Of a stretch of 36,230 nt of DNA, positions 22,730 to 30,436 are shown piece by piece (position 1 is the first letter of the stretch; every line of letters starts with the position of its first letter). The stretch lies in the NCBI GenBank assembly GCA_900767885.1, contig CAAGAU010000029.1, forward strand, positions 1 through 36,230. Reading direction: 5' to 3'. The translations under genes were made by a program, and so were the position numbers. Below the pieces are notes generated by a model that saw only the letters and a program-made list of their open reading frames with translations, had not been told where the DNA came from and did not search any database. The DNA is from Clostridia bacterium. Lineage in GTDB: Bacteria; Bacillota; Clostridia; Christensenellales; Borkfalkiaceae.

Positions 22730-24274
22730 TTACACGAGCGGGGCGAAAGGCGTCATTAAATACTTTATCACCGTTTCAAACGGATTTAGTTTAAGCGACT
22801 TTTTATCCGCCGCCACGCACTGCTCTTTAAAAAGCGTGCAAAAGTCGTTATATATCACGCTTATCGCGTCTTTACAGGTAAACACCGCGCCGCACTCGAA
22901 GTGATGCACGAACGATCTGAAATCGAGATTGACCGTACCCGAAAAGGCTATTTCGTCGTCGCAGACCATAGTTTTTGAATGGACGAAACCGTCGCGATAA
23001 AAATAAATTTTAACGCCTGCCTCCAAAAGTCTGGAACAACCGTACCGCGTAAGCACGTAAACTGTTTTTTTGTCGGGTTTTTGCGGAATTATAAGTCTTA
23101 CGTCCACGCCGCGGCGCGCGGCGTTTATAAGCGCGTCCGAAATGTCGTTATCGACGATGAAATACGGCGCGGCAAAATAAATATATTTTTTCGCGCCGTA
23201 AATCGCGTTCATAAAAGTTTTTTCGCTTATATGCTCGTAAGTTATAGGCGCGGGCGAATCGCCGAACGGCATAACAAATCCGTTCCCGTCGAATTTCTCG
23301 TGCGAAGAGCAGATAAAATCGTCCTCTTTAAGTTCCTTGCCGCTCATATTGAAAAGTTGTATAAACAGCCTTACGAAACTGTCTGCGGCAGTCCCCTCAA
23401 CCATTATTCCGCTGTCGAGCCACCTGCCATAAGGGTGCGTAACGTTTATATACTCGTCCGCGATATTCACGCCGCCCGTAAAGGCGACTTTTCCGTCTAT
23501 CACGGCAATTTTTCTGTGGTCGCGGTTATTGTGGCAAATGGAAACTATAGGCACGAATTTGTTGAATTTTCTCGCGTCTATACCCTCGGCGCGTAACTTT
23601 TTATAAAATCCCGAAGAAACTTTGAAAACGCTGCCCACGTCGTCGTACATAAGGTATACATTAACGCCCGACGCGATTTTTTTAAGCAGTATTTCGTGAA
23701 TACCGTTCCACATCGCGCCTTCTTCTATAATAAAATATTCCAAAAAAATATACTTTTCGGCTTTTAAAAGTTGTTTGCAGAGTTGCCCGAAATATTCCTC
23801 GCCCGTTTTAAGGTATGTTACGCGCGAATCGTTATAAACGGGTAAAGACGTGGCGTTTCGCAAATACTTAAAAGTTCCGCACTTATCGGGTACGCTTTCT
23901 TCAAGCGCGGCAAGCACCCCTTTCTGGTTATACATCGCCTCGTGATGTTCGTTATAAATCGCCCGATATTTGCGCGCCTGCTTACGGCTTAACTTTAAAT
24001 TACCGAAAGTAAGGTAACACATGCACCCCGCAAACGGAAATAAAAGGCACACTATAACCCACGGCAGTTTATATACCGCCGCATTGTCGCGATTGATTAT
24101 ATACGCAAGTATCGCGCCCATGAGGATATACCCTATGATGGACGACCACCACAACTTGCTTGCGAGTTCGTAAAACAACACCCACATAAGCGCGGCTTGC
24201 AAAATTATACTCAGCGCAATAATGGTAAATCTTGAAAATAATAGTCTTTTGTTTCTTTTTTTCTTGGTTTTCAT
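22730..24274 (-). CDS. cls: Cardiolipin synthase (phospholipase D type)
   Basis: 514 residues. Two N-terminal transmembrane helices (about 15-33 and 40-60) and a short basic region are followed by two HKD domains. The HxKx4D motifs are complete: HRKIAVID near residue 240, in the stretch that continues GKVAFTGGVNIADEY, and HSKTMVCD near residue 420, followed by EIAFSGTVNLDFRS. It joins two phosphatidylglycerols into cardiolipin at the membrane. It follows htpG by 59 bases on the same strand with a large hairpin between. No Shine-Dalgarno sequence precedes the ATG, which is unusual here. Confidence 0.94.
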   Translation of the reverse strand: MKTKKKRNKRLLFSRFTIIALSIILQAALMWVLFYELASKLWWSSIIGYILMGAILAYIINRDNAAVYKLPWVIVCLLFPFAGCMCYLTFGNLKLSRKQARKYRAIYNEHHEAMYNQKGVLAALEESVPDKCGTFKYLRNATSLPVYNDSRVTYLKTGEEYFGQLCKQLLKAEKYIFLEYFIIEEGAMWNGIHEILLKKIASGVNVYLMYDDVGSVFKVSSGFYKKLRAEGIDARKFNKFVPIVSICHNNRDHRKIAVIDGKVAFTGGVNIADEYINVTHPYGRWLDSGIMVEGTAADSFVRLFIQLFNMSGKELKEDDFICSSHEKFDGNGFVMPFGDSPAPITYEHISEKTFMNAIYGAKKYIYFAAPYFIVDNDISDALINAARRGVDVRLIIPQKPDKKTVYVLTRYGCSRLLEAGVKIYFYRDGFVHSKTMVCDDEIAFSGTVNLDFRSFVHHFECGAVFTCKDAISVIYNDFCTLFKEQCVAADKKSLKLNPFETVIKYLMTPFAPLV

Positions 24275-24286
24275 TTTTACAAATAT

Positions 24287-24320
24287 GCCGTTAATCGCCT
24301 TGTATAAGGCGATTAACGGC
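24287..24320 (-). terminator. 15-bp hairpin between htpG and cls
   Basis: GCCGTTAATCGCCTT pairs perfectly with its complement around a 4-base loop. On the minus strand ATATTTGTAAAA follows, so the T run is poor and termination may be partial. It sits 12 bases from the cls ATG and may also affect translation. Confidence 0.6.
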
Positions 24321-24333
24321 GCAAATTAAATTT

Positions 24334-26217
24334 TTATTCTGCCAGAAGTTTAAATAACTTATCCGTTACGGCGGTGGGGTCTTCTATCGTAAGTCCCGCG
24401 ACAAGCCTTGCCGACTGATACAACACGTCCGCATAATCGGCTATCGATTCGGGGTCTTTTTCAAACGCCGCTTTAAGTTTTGCGTACACGGGGTGATCGG
24501 AATTTATTTCCAACACTTTGGTCGCCTTCACGTTGCCGTCGGCATTGGGCATAGCCGAAAGGACTTTTTCCATTTCGAGCGAAACCTCGCCTTCGGACGA
24601 AAGGCATACCGCGTGATTTTTAATGGCGGTGGAAATTTTCACCTTGCCTACCGCGTCGCCCAAATGCTCTTTAATTTTATCGAGCAGAGCCTTATCCGCG
24701 GCGGTCTTTTCGTCGTCCTCTTTGCTTGCCGAAACCTCTTCGCTTAAAACGTTCTTAAACTGCTTACCCTCGTATTCGCCGAGCATCTTTATGGCAAACT
24801 CGTCCACGTCGTCGGTAAAGCAAAGCACGTCCGCGCCGTCGTCCAGAACTTTTCCGCTTTGCGGCAAAGCCTTAACAGCCGCAACCGATTTACCCGACGC
24901 GTAATAAATATATTTATCGTCCGCTTTCATATCCGTAACGTACTCTTTAAGCGTTACGTACTTATCCGTTTTGACGGACTTGAACATTATAAGGTCCTGC
25001 AACAAGTCCTTATTCATTCCCCAACCCGAATACAGTCCGTATTTAAGTTGAAGTCCGAAGTTTTTAAAGAATTTGTCGTAAGTTTCGCGGTCGTTCTTCT
25101 GCATATCGAGAAGTTCGTTTTTAATCTTCTTTTCGATATTGCTCTCGATAAGTTGAAGTTGACGGTTATGCTGAATGGTTTCACGCGAGATGTTAAGCGT
25201 GAGTTCGCTGTCCACCAGACCTTTTACGAAACTAAAACAATCGGGCAATAAATCGGCGCATTTGTCGGTAATAAGCACGCCGTCGGTGTAAAGTTTCAAG
25301 CCCTTTTCGTAATTCTTGCCGTAATAGTTATACGGTACGGCGGACGGAATATAAAGGAGCGCTTTATAAGTAACCGCGCCTTCCGCAGAAGTATGAATTA
25401 CGCGGAGCGGATCTTCGTAATCGTAGAAGTTGTCCTTATAAAACTTGTCGTAATCTTCCTTGGTAATTTCGTTTTTGTTCTTCTTCCAGAGGGGAACCAT
25501 GGAGTTAAGAGTTTCCCATTCTTTATAACTCTCTCTTTCCTTGCCCGCTTTTCTGTCCTCTTCGCTTTGTTCCTTATATTTTGTAACCTGCATTTTGATG
25601 GGGTAACGGATATAGTCGGAATATTTTTTTACGAGGTTGCGGATTTCGTATTCCTGAAGGAATTTCGAGTATTTTTCATCGTCGGTATCGGCTTTGATAT
25701 GAAGGATAATTTCCGTACCCCTGTCGGCTTTGTCGCAGGGGGCCACGTCGTAACCCTCCGTACCCGTACTCGTCCACACGTTGGCTTCGTCCGAGCCGAA
25801 CGCCTTAGAGCGTACTTCCACCTTGTCGGCAACCATAAACGCCGAATAGAAACCTACGCCGAACTGACCTATAACCGAAACGTCGTCGTTTTCTTTAAGA
25901 TCCTTGTTCTCTTCCTTAAAAGCAAGCGAGCCGCTCTTTGCGATAGTGCCGAGGTTTTCTTCGAGTTCCTTGGCGGTCATACCTATACCGTTATCCTTTA
26001 TGGTAAGCGTTCTCGCGCTTTCGTCGGGGGTAATTTCAATGGCGAAGTCGCTGCGCGTAAGACCCGACAAACCCTCTTTCATTCCTTTAAAATAAAGTTT
26101 GTCGATAGCGTCCGAACAGTTGGACAATAATTCCCTTAAAAATATCTCCTTATGAGTGTAAATAGAGTTTATCATTAAATCGAGAACTCTTTTACTTTGC
26201 GTTTTAAAACTTTTCAT
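24334..26217 (-). CDS. htpG: Molecular chaperone HtpG (Hsp90)
   Basis: 627 residues from ATG 26217, chosen because GGGAG lies 9 bases upstream; an in-frame ATG at 26226 abuts that site. The GHKL ATPase domain has FLRELLSNCSDAIDKL, the ATP-lid region DNGIGMT and the glycine stretch GQFGVGFYSAFMVADKVEV. The middle domain has the conserved arginine in TLNISRETIQHNRQL. The C-terminal dimerisation domain is shorter and variable, as usual. It refolds proteins after heat or other stress. Expression is controlled by a promoter overlain downstream by two CIRCE-like sites, so HrcA repression is very likely. Confidence 0.97.
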   Translation of the reverse strand: MKSFKTQSKRVLDLMINSIYTHKEIFLRELLSNCSDAIDKLYFKGMKEGLSGLTRSDFAIEITPDESARTLTIKDNGIGMTAKELEENLGTIAKSGSLAFKEENKDLKENDDVSVIGQFGVGFYSAFMVADKVEVRSKAFGSDEANVWTSTGTEGYDVAPCDKADRGTEIILHIKADTDDEKYSKFLQEYEIRNLVKKYSDYIRYPIKMQVTKYKEQSEEDRKAGKERESYKEWETLNSMVPLWKKNKNEITKEDYDKFYKDNFYDYEDPLRVIHTSAEGAVTYKALLYIPSAVPYNYYGKNYEKGLKLYTDGVLITDKCADLLPDCFSFVKGLVDSELTLNISRETIQHNRQLQLIESNIEKKIKNELLDMQKNDRETYDKFFKNFGLQLKYGLYSGWGMNKDLLQDLIMFKSVKTDKYVTLKEYVTDMKADDKYIYYASGKSVAAVKALPQSGKVLDDGADVLCFTDDVDEFAIKMLGEYEGKQFKNVLSEEVSASKEDDEKTAADKALLDKIKEHLGDAVGKVKISTAIKNHAVCLSSEGEVSLEMEKVLSAMPNADGNVKATKVLEINSDHPVYAKLKAAFEKDPESIADYADVLYQSARLVAGLTIEDPTAVTDKLFKLLAE

Positions 26218-26232
26218 ACAGTTCATCTCCCG

Positions 26233-26282
26233 TTAGCAAACGATTTTTACGAGTGTTAGCACTCGTTTTGTTTAACTGCTAA
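26233..26282. promoter_or_regulatory. Two overlapping CIRCE operators (HrcA sites)
   Basis: CIRCE is TTAGCACTC-N9-GAGTGCTAA. Site 1 (26233-26259) is TTAGCAAAC-N9-GAGTGTTAG. Site 2 (26256-26282) is TTAGCACTC-N9-AACTGCTAA, with a perfect left half. They share GAGTGTTAGCACTC in the middle. They lie just downstream of the htpG -10 box. Confidence 0.88.
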
Positions 26283-26283
26283 T

Positions 26284-26312
26284 ATTATAAACCCGAAAAT
26301 CAAAATTTGCAA
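26284..26312 (-). promoter_or_regulatory. htpG promoter
   Basis: On the minus strand TTGCAA (26307-26312), a 17-base spacer and TATAAT (26284-26289). The transcript start falls inside CIRCE site 2. Confidence 0.78.
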
Positions 26313-26397
26313 GCGTTTTTATATAGTAAAGAAAATTTTTTTATTTTTTCACTTGTTTTACTTTCCGTAAATTTCGTTTAAGCCCGATATAACGGAA

Positions 26398-26619
26398 TAT
26401 CCCCTATCGGCACTTCGTGCCACTTTTTCCGATGGAGGAAGCAAAACCACACGTCATTCTGAACGCAGTGAAGAATCCCACCGAAGAACTGACGGGCATA
26501 TACTTTTTCACTTTGGTCGTGGGATATTTCGCTGACGCTCAATATGACGTACCATTTTTCTCACTTCCCCCGAAGGAGGAAGTGGATTGCAAGCGTAGCG
26601 CGCAAGACGATAGGGGACA
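26398..26619. repeat. Type B repeat carrying a nested type A repeat
   Basis: The outer ends TATCCCCTATCGG (26398-26410) and CGATAGGGGACA (26608-26619) belong to the type B family. In between, at 26451-26550, lies a complete type A element. Next to the junctions are GGCAC/GTGCC and CTTCCCCCGAAGGAGGAAG remnants of type B. The 26313-26632 gap contains nothing else recognisable. Confidence 0.75.
26451..26550. repeat. Type A palindromic repeat, complete copy (nested)
   Basis: 100 bases, nearly identical to 15179-15277: ACGTCATTCTGAACGCAGTG at the left and GCTGACGCTCAATATGACGT at the right. Confidence 0.87.
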
Positions 26620-26632
26620 CTTCCGAAAAAGC

Positions 26633-26860
26633 CTATTCCGATAAAGTATGAAAAGGTCTTACCGCGTCGGCGAACGCCTCAACCGTTATTTTATATCCGC
26701 CCGTAACCGGCACGACCGAAAGCCTGGGCTTTGCCGTAACGTTAAAATAATCGTTTAGCACGCTGCCCAAATCTTTCTCTATCAAATCCGCGCCTTCCGC
26801 GCCGAAAGCCGTTCTGTCGCTTTCAACTATGCGTTTAAGCCGTTCTATCTCGCTTTTCAT
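26633..26860 (-). CDS. minE: Cell division topological specificity factor MinE
   Basis: 75 residues. ERLKRIVESDRTAFG corresponds to the anti-MinCD helix and DLIEKDLGSVLNDYFNVTAKPRLSVVP with the following YKITVEAF strand to the topological-specificity domain. It displaces MinD from the membrane and so places the division site. It is about 13 residues shorter than the E. coli protein at the N terminus, lacking the membrane-targeting segment that precedes 'ERL'. Its ATG overlaps the minD stop codon (ATGA), as expected for the pair. No minC is seen in the window. Confidence 0.85.
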   Translation of the reverse strand: MKSEIERLKRIVESDRTAFGAEGADLIEKDLGSVLNDYFNVTAKPRLSVVPVTGGYKITVEAFADAVRPFHTLSE

Positions 26861-27645
26861 AATCCGTTCTTAATTTTCCTCCTTAAATAGCCTATAAATC
26901 CGCCGTATTTGCTCGTGCAGTCGTAAATTTTGCGTTTTCCGCTCAATAAGTTATTCGCAAGCAGTTTAAACGCGCGGTAACTCGCCGCCTCGGGCGGAAT
27001 AAGTCCCGCGTTGTTTAAAAATACTCCGTCGTCGTCGGGAACAACCCCTAATAAAGGCGCGCGCAAAGTTTTTTCTATCTCCTCGGGCGAAAGCATCGCC
27101 CCGCCCGCAACCAGATCGCCGCGCACCCTGTTTATAACCATTTTTACGGACGAAAGTTTCGCCCCGCGTAAAATGGACAGCACTTTGTCGGCGTCGCGCA
27201 GACTCGTAAGTTGCGGAGTTGTAACCACTACCGCCTCGTCCGACGCGCCCACCGCAAGCCGGAACCCCTCGCCCACGCCTGCGGGACAATCGGTTATGAT
27301 AAAATCGAAAACGCCGTCCAACCCCTCGTAAAGTTCCTTTAAAGCGTCGGCGGAAATTTTACCGCCCGACGGACTTCTTACGCACGGCAATACGAACGCG
27401 TTTTTAGCCGACGGACATTCCACTATGGCTTGTTTCGCCCTGCACCTGCCCTCTAAACAATCGACTAAATCGTACACCACGAGATTTTCCACGCCCGTAA
27501 CCACGTCGAGATTGTTCAGTCCCATATCGAGATCCACCACGCACACGCGCTTGCCCGCCGCGCCGAGTCGCGCGCCGAGATTGGCTGCGACGGTAGTTTT
27601 ACCCACTCCGCCCTTGCCCGAAGTAATCACTATTTTTCTTGACAT
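26857..27645 (-). CDS. minD: Septum site-determining ATPase MinD
   Basis: 262 residues. The deviant Walker A is GKGGVGKTTVAANLG near the N terminus; switch I is VVDLDMGLNNLDVVTG; switch II is in IITDCPAGVGEGF. The C-terminal YLRRKIKNGL is the amphipathic membrane-targeting helix. ATP-bound dimers sit on the membrane and recruit MinC and MinE. The ribosome site is GGGAG, 6 bases before the ATG. It is co-transcribed with minE; minC, usually the upstream gene, is replaced here by a divergent AraC regulator. Confidence 0.95.
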   Translation of the reverse strand: MSRKIVITSGKGGVGKTTVAANLGARLGAAGKRVCVVDLDMGLNNLDVVTGVENLVVYDLVDCLEGRCRAKQAIVECPSAKNAFVLPCVRSPSGGKISADALKELYEGLDGVFDFIITDCPAGVGEGFRLAVGASDEAVVVTTPQLTSLRDADKVLSILRGAKLSSVKMVINRVRGDLVAGGAMLSPEEIEKTLRAPLLGVVPDDDGVFLNNAGLIPPEAASYRAFKLLANNLLSGKRKIYDCTSKYGGFIGYLRRKIKNGL

Positions 27646-27752
27646 AAAACGCTCCCGAGTGTTTTTTAAAAATGATACCTCTTTTTTCGGCTCGGTTTTT
27701 AAAAAGATTTGGCGTTAAATAATATATTTTGTCAAAGGCGGCTCGGGCGCGC

Positions 27753-27781
27753 TTGCGAAAAGTAAAAAAATGTGCTAAAAT
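27753..27781 (+). promoter_or_regulatory. AraC-gene promoter, apparently leaderless
   Basis: TTGCGA (27753-27758), a 17-base spacer ending TGTGC and TAAAAT (27776-27781). The ATG at 27788 is 6 bases beyond, where transcription should start. No ribosome site is present. Confidence 0.65.
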
Positions 27782-27787
27782 TCAGTT

Positions 27788-28606
27788 ATGGAACTCAAAA
27801 AAAGACTATCCGTAAAGAGTACGGGCAAAATTTTAAGCGGCGACTGCGATCAAATCAACGAATTATATTCGGAAGATTTTTACACGCTCGTCTGCTGCAA
27901 AACGGGCGAAATCGGTTTGACCGCGCAAACGCCGATAAATTTAAAAAGCGGCGAATGCGCGCTGCTCGATAAAGGTACGCGCGCGGCGTTGAATACGGAA
28001 AACGCGCGCGCGTTCATTATAGAATTTGATTTTAAAACCGCGATAAAAAGCGTAAACTTTAACCGCGCCGAAAAAACCGACGATTACAGGCGCGCGCTTT
28101 TATCGAAAGCGGAAAACGCCTGCGAAGATTTATTCGGCGACTTGTCGGAATTTAAGGAAAAAGAGTCGCGCGCCGACGCGAACGAACTCTCCGCCCAGAT
28201 ATTAAAAAATTTGCTCGAACTTTTCCTGTCGGACTTATTCGCGACTAAAAGCGACGAGCAGGAAACTTTCGACGATTTGTTTTTCGGAAAAACGTCGGCG
28301 GGCGCGCTCGCCGCAAAGACTATTTACGAGTATCTTACTCGGCACGCAACCGAAAATTTAAGTTTGGATAAAATAGCCGAGGACACGTTTTTTTCGCCGT
28401 CCTACGTAAAAAGAGTTTTCAAAAAATATACCGATAAGACGGTTTTCGAGGTTTTAACCGAGATAAAAATAAAAAAAGCCAAACAATTTTTACGGGACGG
28501 AAAAAGCGTAAAAGAAACCGCCGAACTGCTGTCGTTTTGCAATTCGGCGTACTTTGCGGCTTGCTTCAAAAAAGTTACGGGCATAACCCCGTCCGAATTC
28601 CGATGA
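27788..28606 (+). CDS. AraC/XylS family transcriptional regulator
   Basis: 272 residues. Residues 1-110 are a probable ligand-binding cupin-like domain (LKSGECALLDKGTRA fits a beta-barrel). Residues about 175-272 carry the two helix-turn-helix motifs: LSLDKIAEDTFFSPSYVKRVFKKYTD and KSVKETAELLSFCNSAYFAACFKKVTGITPSEFR, the second being the AraC signature. Ligand and targets cannot be read. No sugar-use genes adjoin it; minDE is divergent and the next gene is convergent. It probably starts at the first base of its mRNA (leaderless). Confidence 0.93.
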   Translation: MELKKRLSVKSTGKILSGDCDQINELYSEDFYTLVCCKTGEIGLTAQTPINLKSGECALLDKGTRAALNTENARAFIIEFDFKTAIKSVNFNRAEKTDDYRRALLSKAENACEDLFGDLSEFKEKESRADANELSAQILKNLLELFLSDLFATKSDEQETFDDLFFGKTSAGALAAKTIYEYLTRHATENLSLDKIAEDTFFSPSYVKRVFKKYTDKTVFEVLTEIKIKKAKQFLRDGKSVKETAELLSFCNSAYFAACFKKVTGITPSEFR

Positions 28607-28647
28607 CGTTAAAACTTGATTAGTTCAACTCTCCGACGGCTATGTTT

Positions 28648-29442
28648 TTACGTTTCAATAAATTTCTTTTCAAAATTCAAATATACTTCTTTCAATTCGG
28701 TCGTTAATTTATCGAGTGCTATTTGCCTGAAATTCTCGGGCAAACCATAATAAGCCTCCGCTATGCCGCCGACAATCGCGGCGAGAGTATCGCTATCTCC
28801 GCCTATCGAAACGGCATTGCGTATCGCGTCTTCGTAAGATCGGCTTTCAAGAAAACATATAATTGCTTGCGGAACGGTTTCCTGACATACAACGTCGAAA
28901 TTGCGTTTAGTTCTTCTTATTTCGCTTACCGTTTGCATTAAATTATAATAATGCAAACCGACGTATTCTTCTATTTGTTTCACCGTATAACCGTTGCGGG
29001 CAAGGTATACGCATACCGCCGTTGCCTCCGCGCCAAGTACGCCTTCTTTATGATTATGCGTAACTTCGGTTACTGCTTTCGATAGCATTTTGCATTCGTC
29101 TACGCTCCGTGCAACGTACCCTATCGACGAAATTCTCATTGCTGCGCCGTTACCGCAACTTTGATAGGCTACAGCGTTCGGGTCGTTTAACCACCGACGG
29201 AAATGCTTGCCGTAACCTCTGTCAAGATACTTCGCGCCAAACTCGCGCATCCGCTTTATCACGCATTCCGAAAGTAACGAATAATCTCCCTTACAATCCA
29301 AAACCGCTTGTTCTACCGCAATAGTCATTACGCTGTCATCGGTAAAAAAACTTTTTTCGTTTATGAGTTCAAAATTTTTAGTGTGAATATTGTCGAATTC
29401 AAAGCGACTTCCGACAATATCCCCGAATATCGTTCCTAACAT
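28648..29442 (-). CDS. ADP-ribosylglycohydrolase family protein
   Basis: 264 residues. Both metal-binding motifs of the DraG/ARH family are present: FTDDSVMT near residue 33 (classic FTDDTxM) and GGDSDTLAAIVGGIAEAYYG near residue 213, with supporting GTIFGDIVGSRFEF at the N terminus and NGAAMRISSIG. Such di-magnesium enzymes remove ADP-ribose from proteins or nucleic acids or cleave ADP-ribosyl metabolites. It is the second gene after an unknown protein, 16 bases apart. It converges with the AraC gene across 41 bases that show no clear terminator. The substrate is unknown; an unlinked ADP-ribosyltransferase or NAD metabolite is possible. Confidence 0.92.
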   Translation of the reverse strand: MLGTIFGDIVGSRFEFDNIHTKNFELINEKSFFTDDSVMTIAVEQAVLDCKGDYSLLSECVIKRMREFGAKYLDRGYGKHFRRWLNDPNAVAYQSCGNGAAMRISSIGYVARSVDECKMLSKAVTEVTHNHKEGVLGAEATAVCVYLARNGYTVKQIEEYVGLHYYNLMQTVSEIRRTKRNFDVVCQETVPQAIICFLESRSYEDAIRNAVSIGGDSDTLAAIVGGIAEAYYGLPENFRQIALDKLTTELKEVYLNFEKKFIET

Positions 29443-29458
29443 ACCTGTTCTCTTTAGT

Positions 29459-30280
29459 TTAAATCTCTTCAGGGTAAACGTCCGATACTTTGCGGTAAGT
29501 TTTTACCCATACCGTCGTTCCGTCGATTACCTTCGTTTTTATTTTGTCATAAGGAATATAAATTCCCGCAAAAACGTAACCGTTCTTCGTTTTTATATAC
29601 GCAACTCGCGTCGTGTGATCTTTCCACATTCCACCGTCGGAAACAGTCGGATTTTTCCAGTATTCTTCTATATATCCGTTCGCATACGGAACGTTCCACC
29701 AGTTACCTTTGCATTTGCCGAAAGGTTCGGTTAAAGAGCCGTGGGTCAGAAACCAAACGCTATACCCCTCGCGAGTTGCATTTGTGGCATACAATATTTG
29801 TTGAGGACCGAAATGCCCTTTTTTTTCTTTCTTAAACCCGTAACGCTTACACCCTTCGTCAAAAATTTCGAGCGCGGAAGTTCCCACGGGTGCGTTAAAA
29901 TCGGCGACGGTTGCCATTCTGCCTAAATCCAAGTCGGCTACGGCTGACGATTTATCGAATTTTGTCGAACTGCTCTTTTTGCATTTACACAATTCACACA
30001 GTATCCCTTCTGCTATCGAAGTAAATTCCTCTTCGTTTCCCACCTTATAGGCAACGGTACTTGTAGTTTTTTGCTCAAATCCGTTGATATATTTATAAGT
30101 CGTACAGAAAATAAATCGCTCGTCAACGTTTATCCCTATAAGCACAGGGCGTTTATTGCACTCGAATTTTATTTTTCTGTACGTCAACGTATCTATCGTT
30201 CCGTCTATTCCGTTTTCGGTTAAAATATTAGTTGCCGCAGTTAAAAAAGTTTCTCTTATGACTTCTTTGTTTTCTTCCAT
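29459..30280 (-). CDS. Unknown protein beside ADP-ribosylglycohydrolase
   Basis: 273 residues from ATG 30280, with AAAGGA about 10 bases upstream. No transmembrane segment. The N-terminal 100 residues include a beta-rich part (KFECNKRPVLIGINVDERFIF) and a Cys cluster CELCKCKK. The C-terminal 140 residues are rich in Gly, Trp and Tyr: HFGPQQILYATNATREGY, GKCKGNWWNVPYANGYIEEYW, GYVFAGIYIPYDKIK. The family is not recognised. The reading frame stays open for 52 codons upstream of the chosen start and meets a second short ORF (30429-30515) that has the only strong ribosome site. The gene may therefore be longer and broken by a frameshift. Confidence 0.7.
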   Translation of the reverse strand: MEENKEVIRETFLTAATNILTENGIDGTIDTLTYRKIKFECNKRPVLIGINVDERFIFCTTYKYINGFEQKTTSTVAYKVGNEEEFTSIAEGILCELCKCKKSSSTKFDKSSAVADLDLGRMATVADFNAPVGTSALEIFDEGCKRYGFKKEKKGHFGPQQILYATNATREGYSVWFLTHGSLTEPFGKCKGNWWNVPYANGYIEEYWKNPTVSDGGMWKDHTTRVAYIKTKNGYVFAGIYIPYDKIKTKVIDGTTVWVKTYRKVSDVYPEEI

Positions 30281-30436
30281 TTTCGTATTTTCCTTTATAT
30301 TTTCATTAGTATTTTTTGTGCTTGTCGGAGTTGTTACCTCTTCTTTACCGATTTTAACGCACGGTTTTGTTTCGGGTACTTGCTTGGGAATTTGATCTTC
30401 CTTTACGGTAGGATAAGTTAATGCGCCGTTATCCGA
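30281..30436 (-). other. Open in-frame N-terminal extension of the unknown gene
   Basis: 52 sense codons with no stop, in frame with 29459-30280. They read as a hydrophilic linker with TYPTVKEDQIPKQVPETKPC and VKIGKEEVTTPTST. There is no start codon with a ribosome site at its upstream end, and the frame closes at TAA 30437-30439. Confidence 0.5.

Noticed and set aside
25393..26130. A 245-codon plus-strand open frame inside htpG
   Set aside because: Antisense shadow of the conserved HtpG N-terminal and middle domains.
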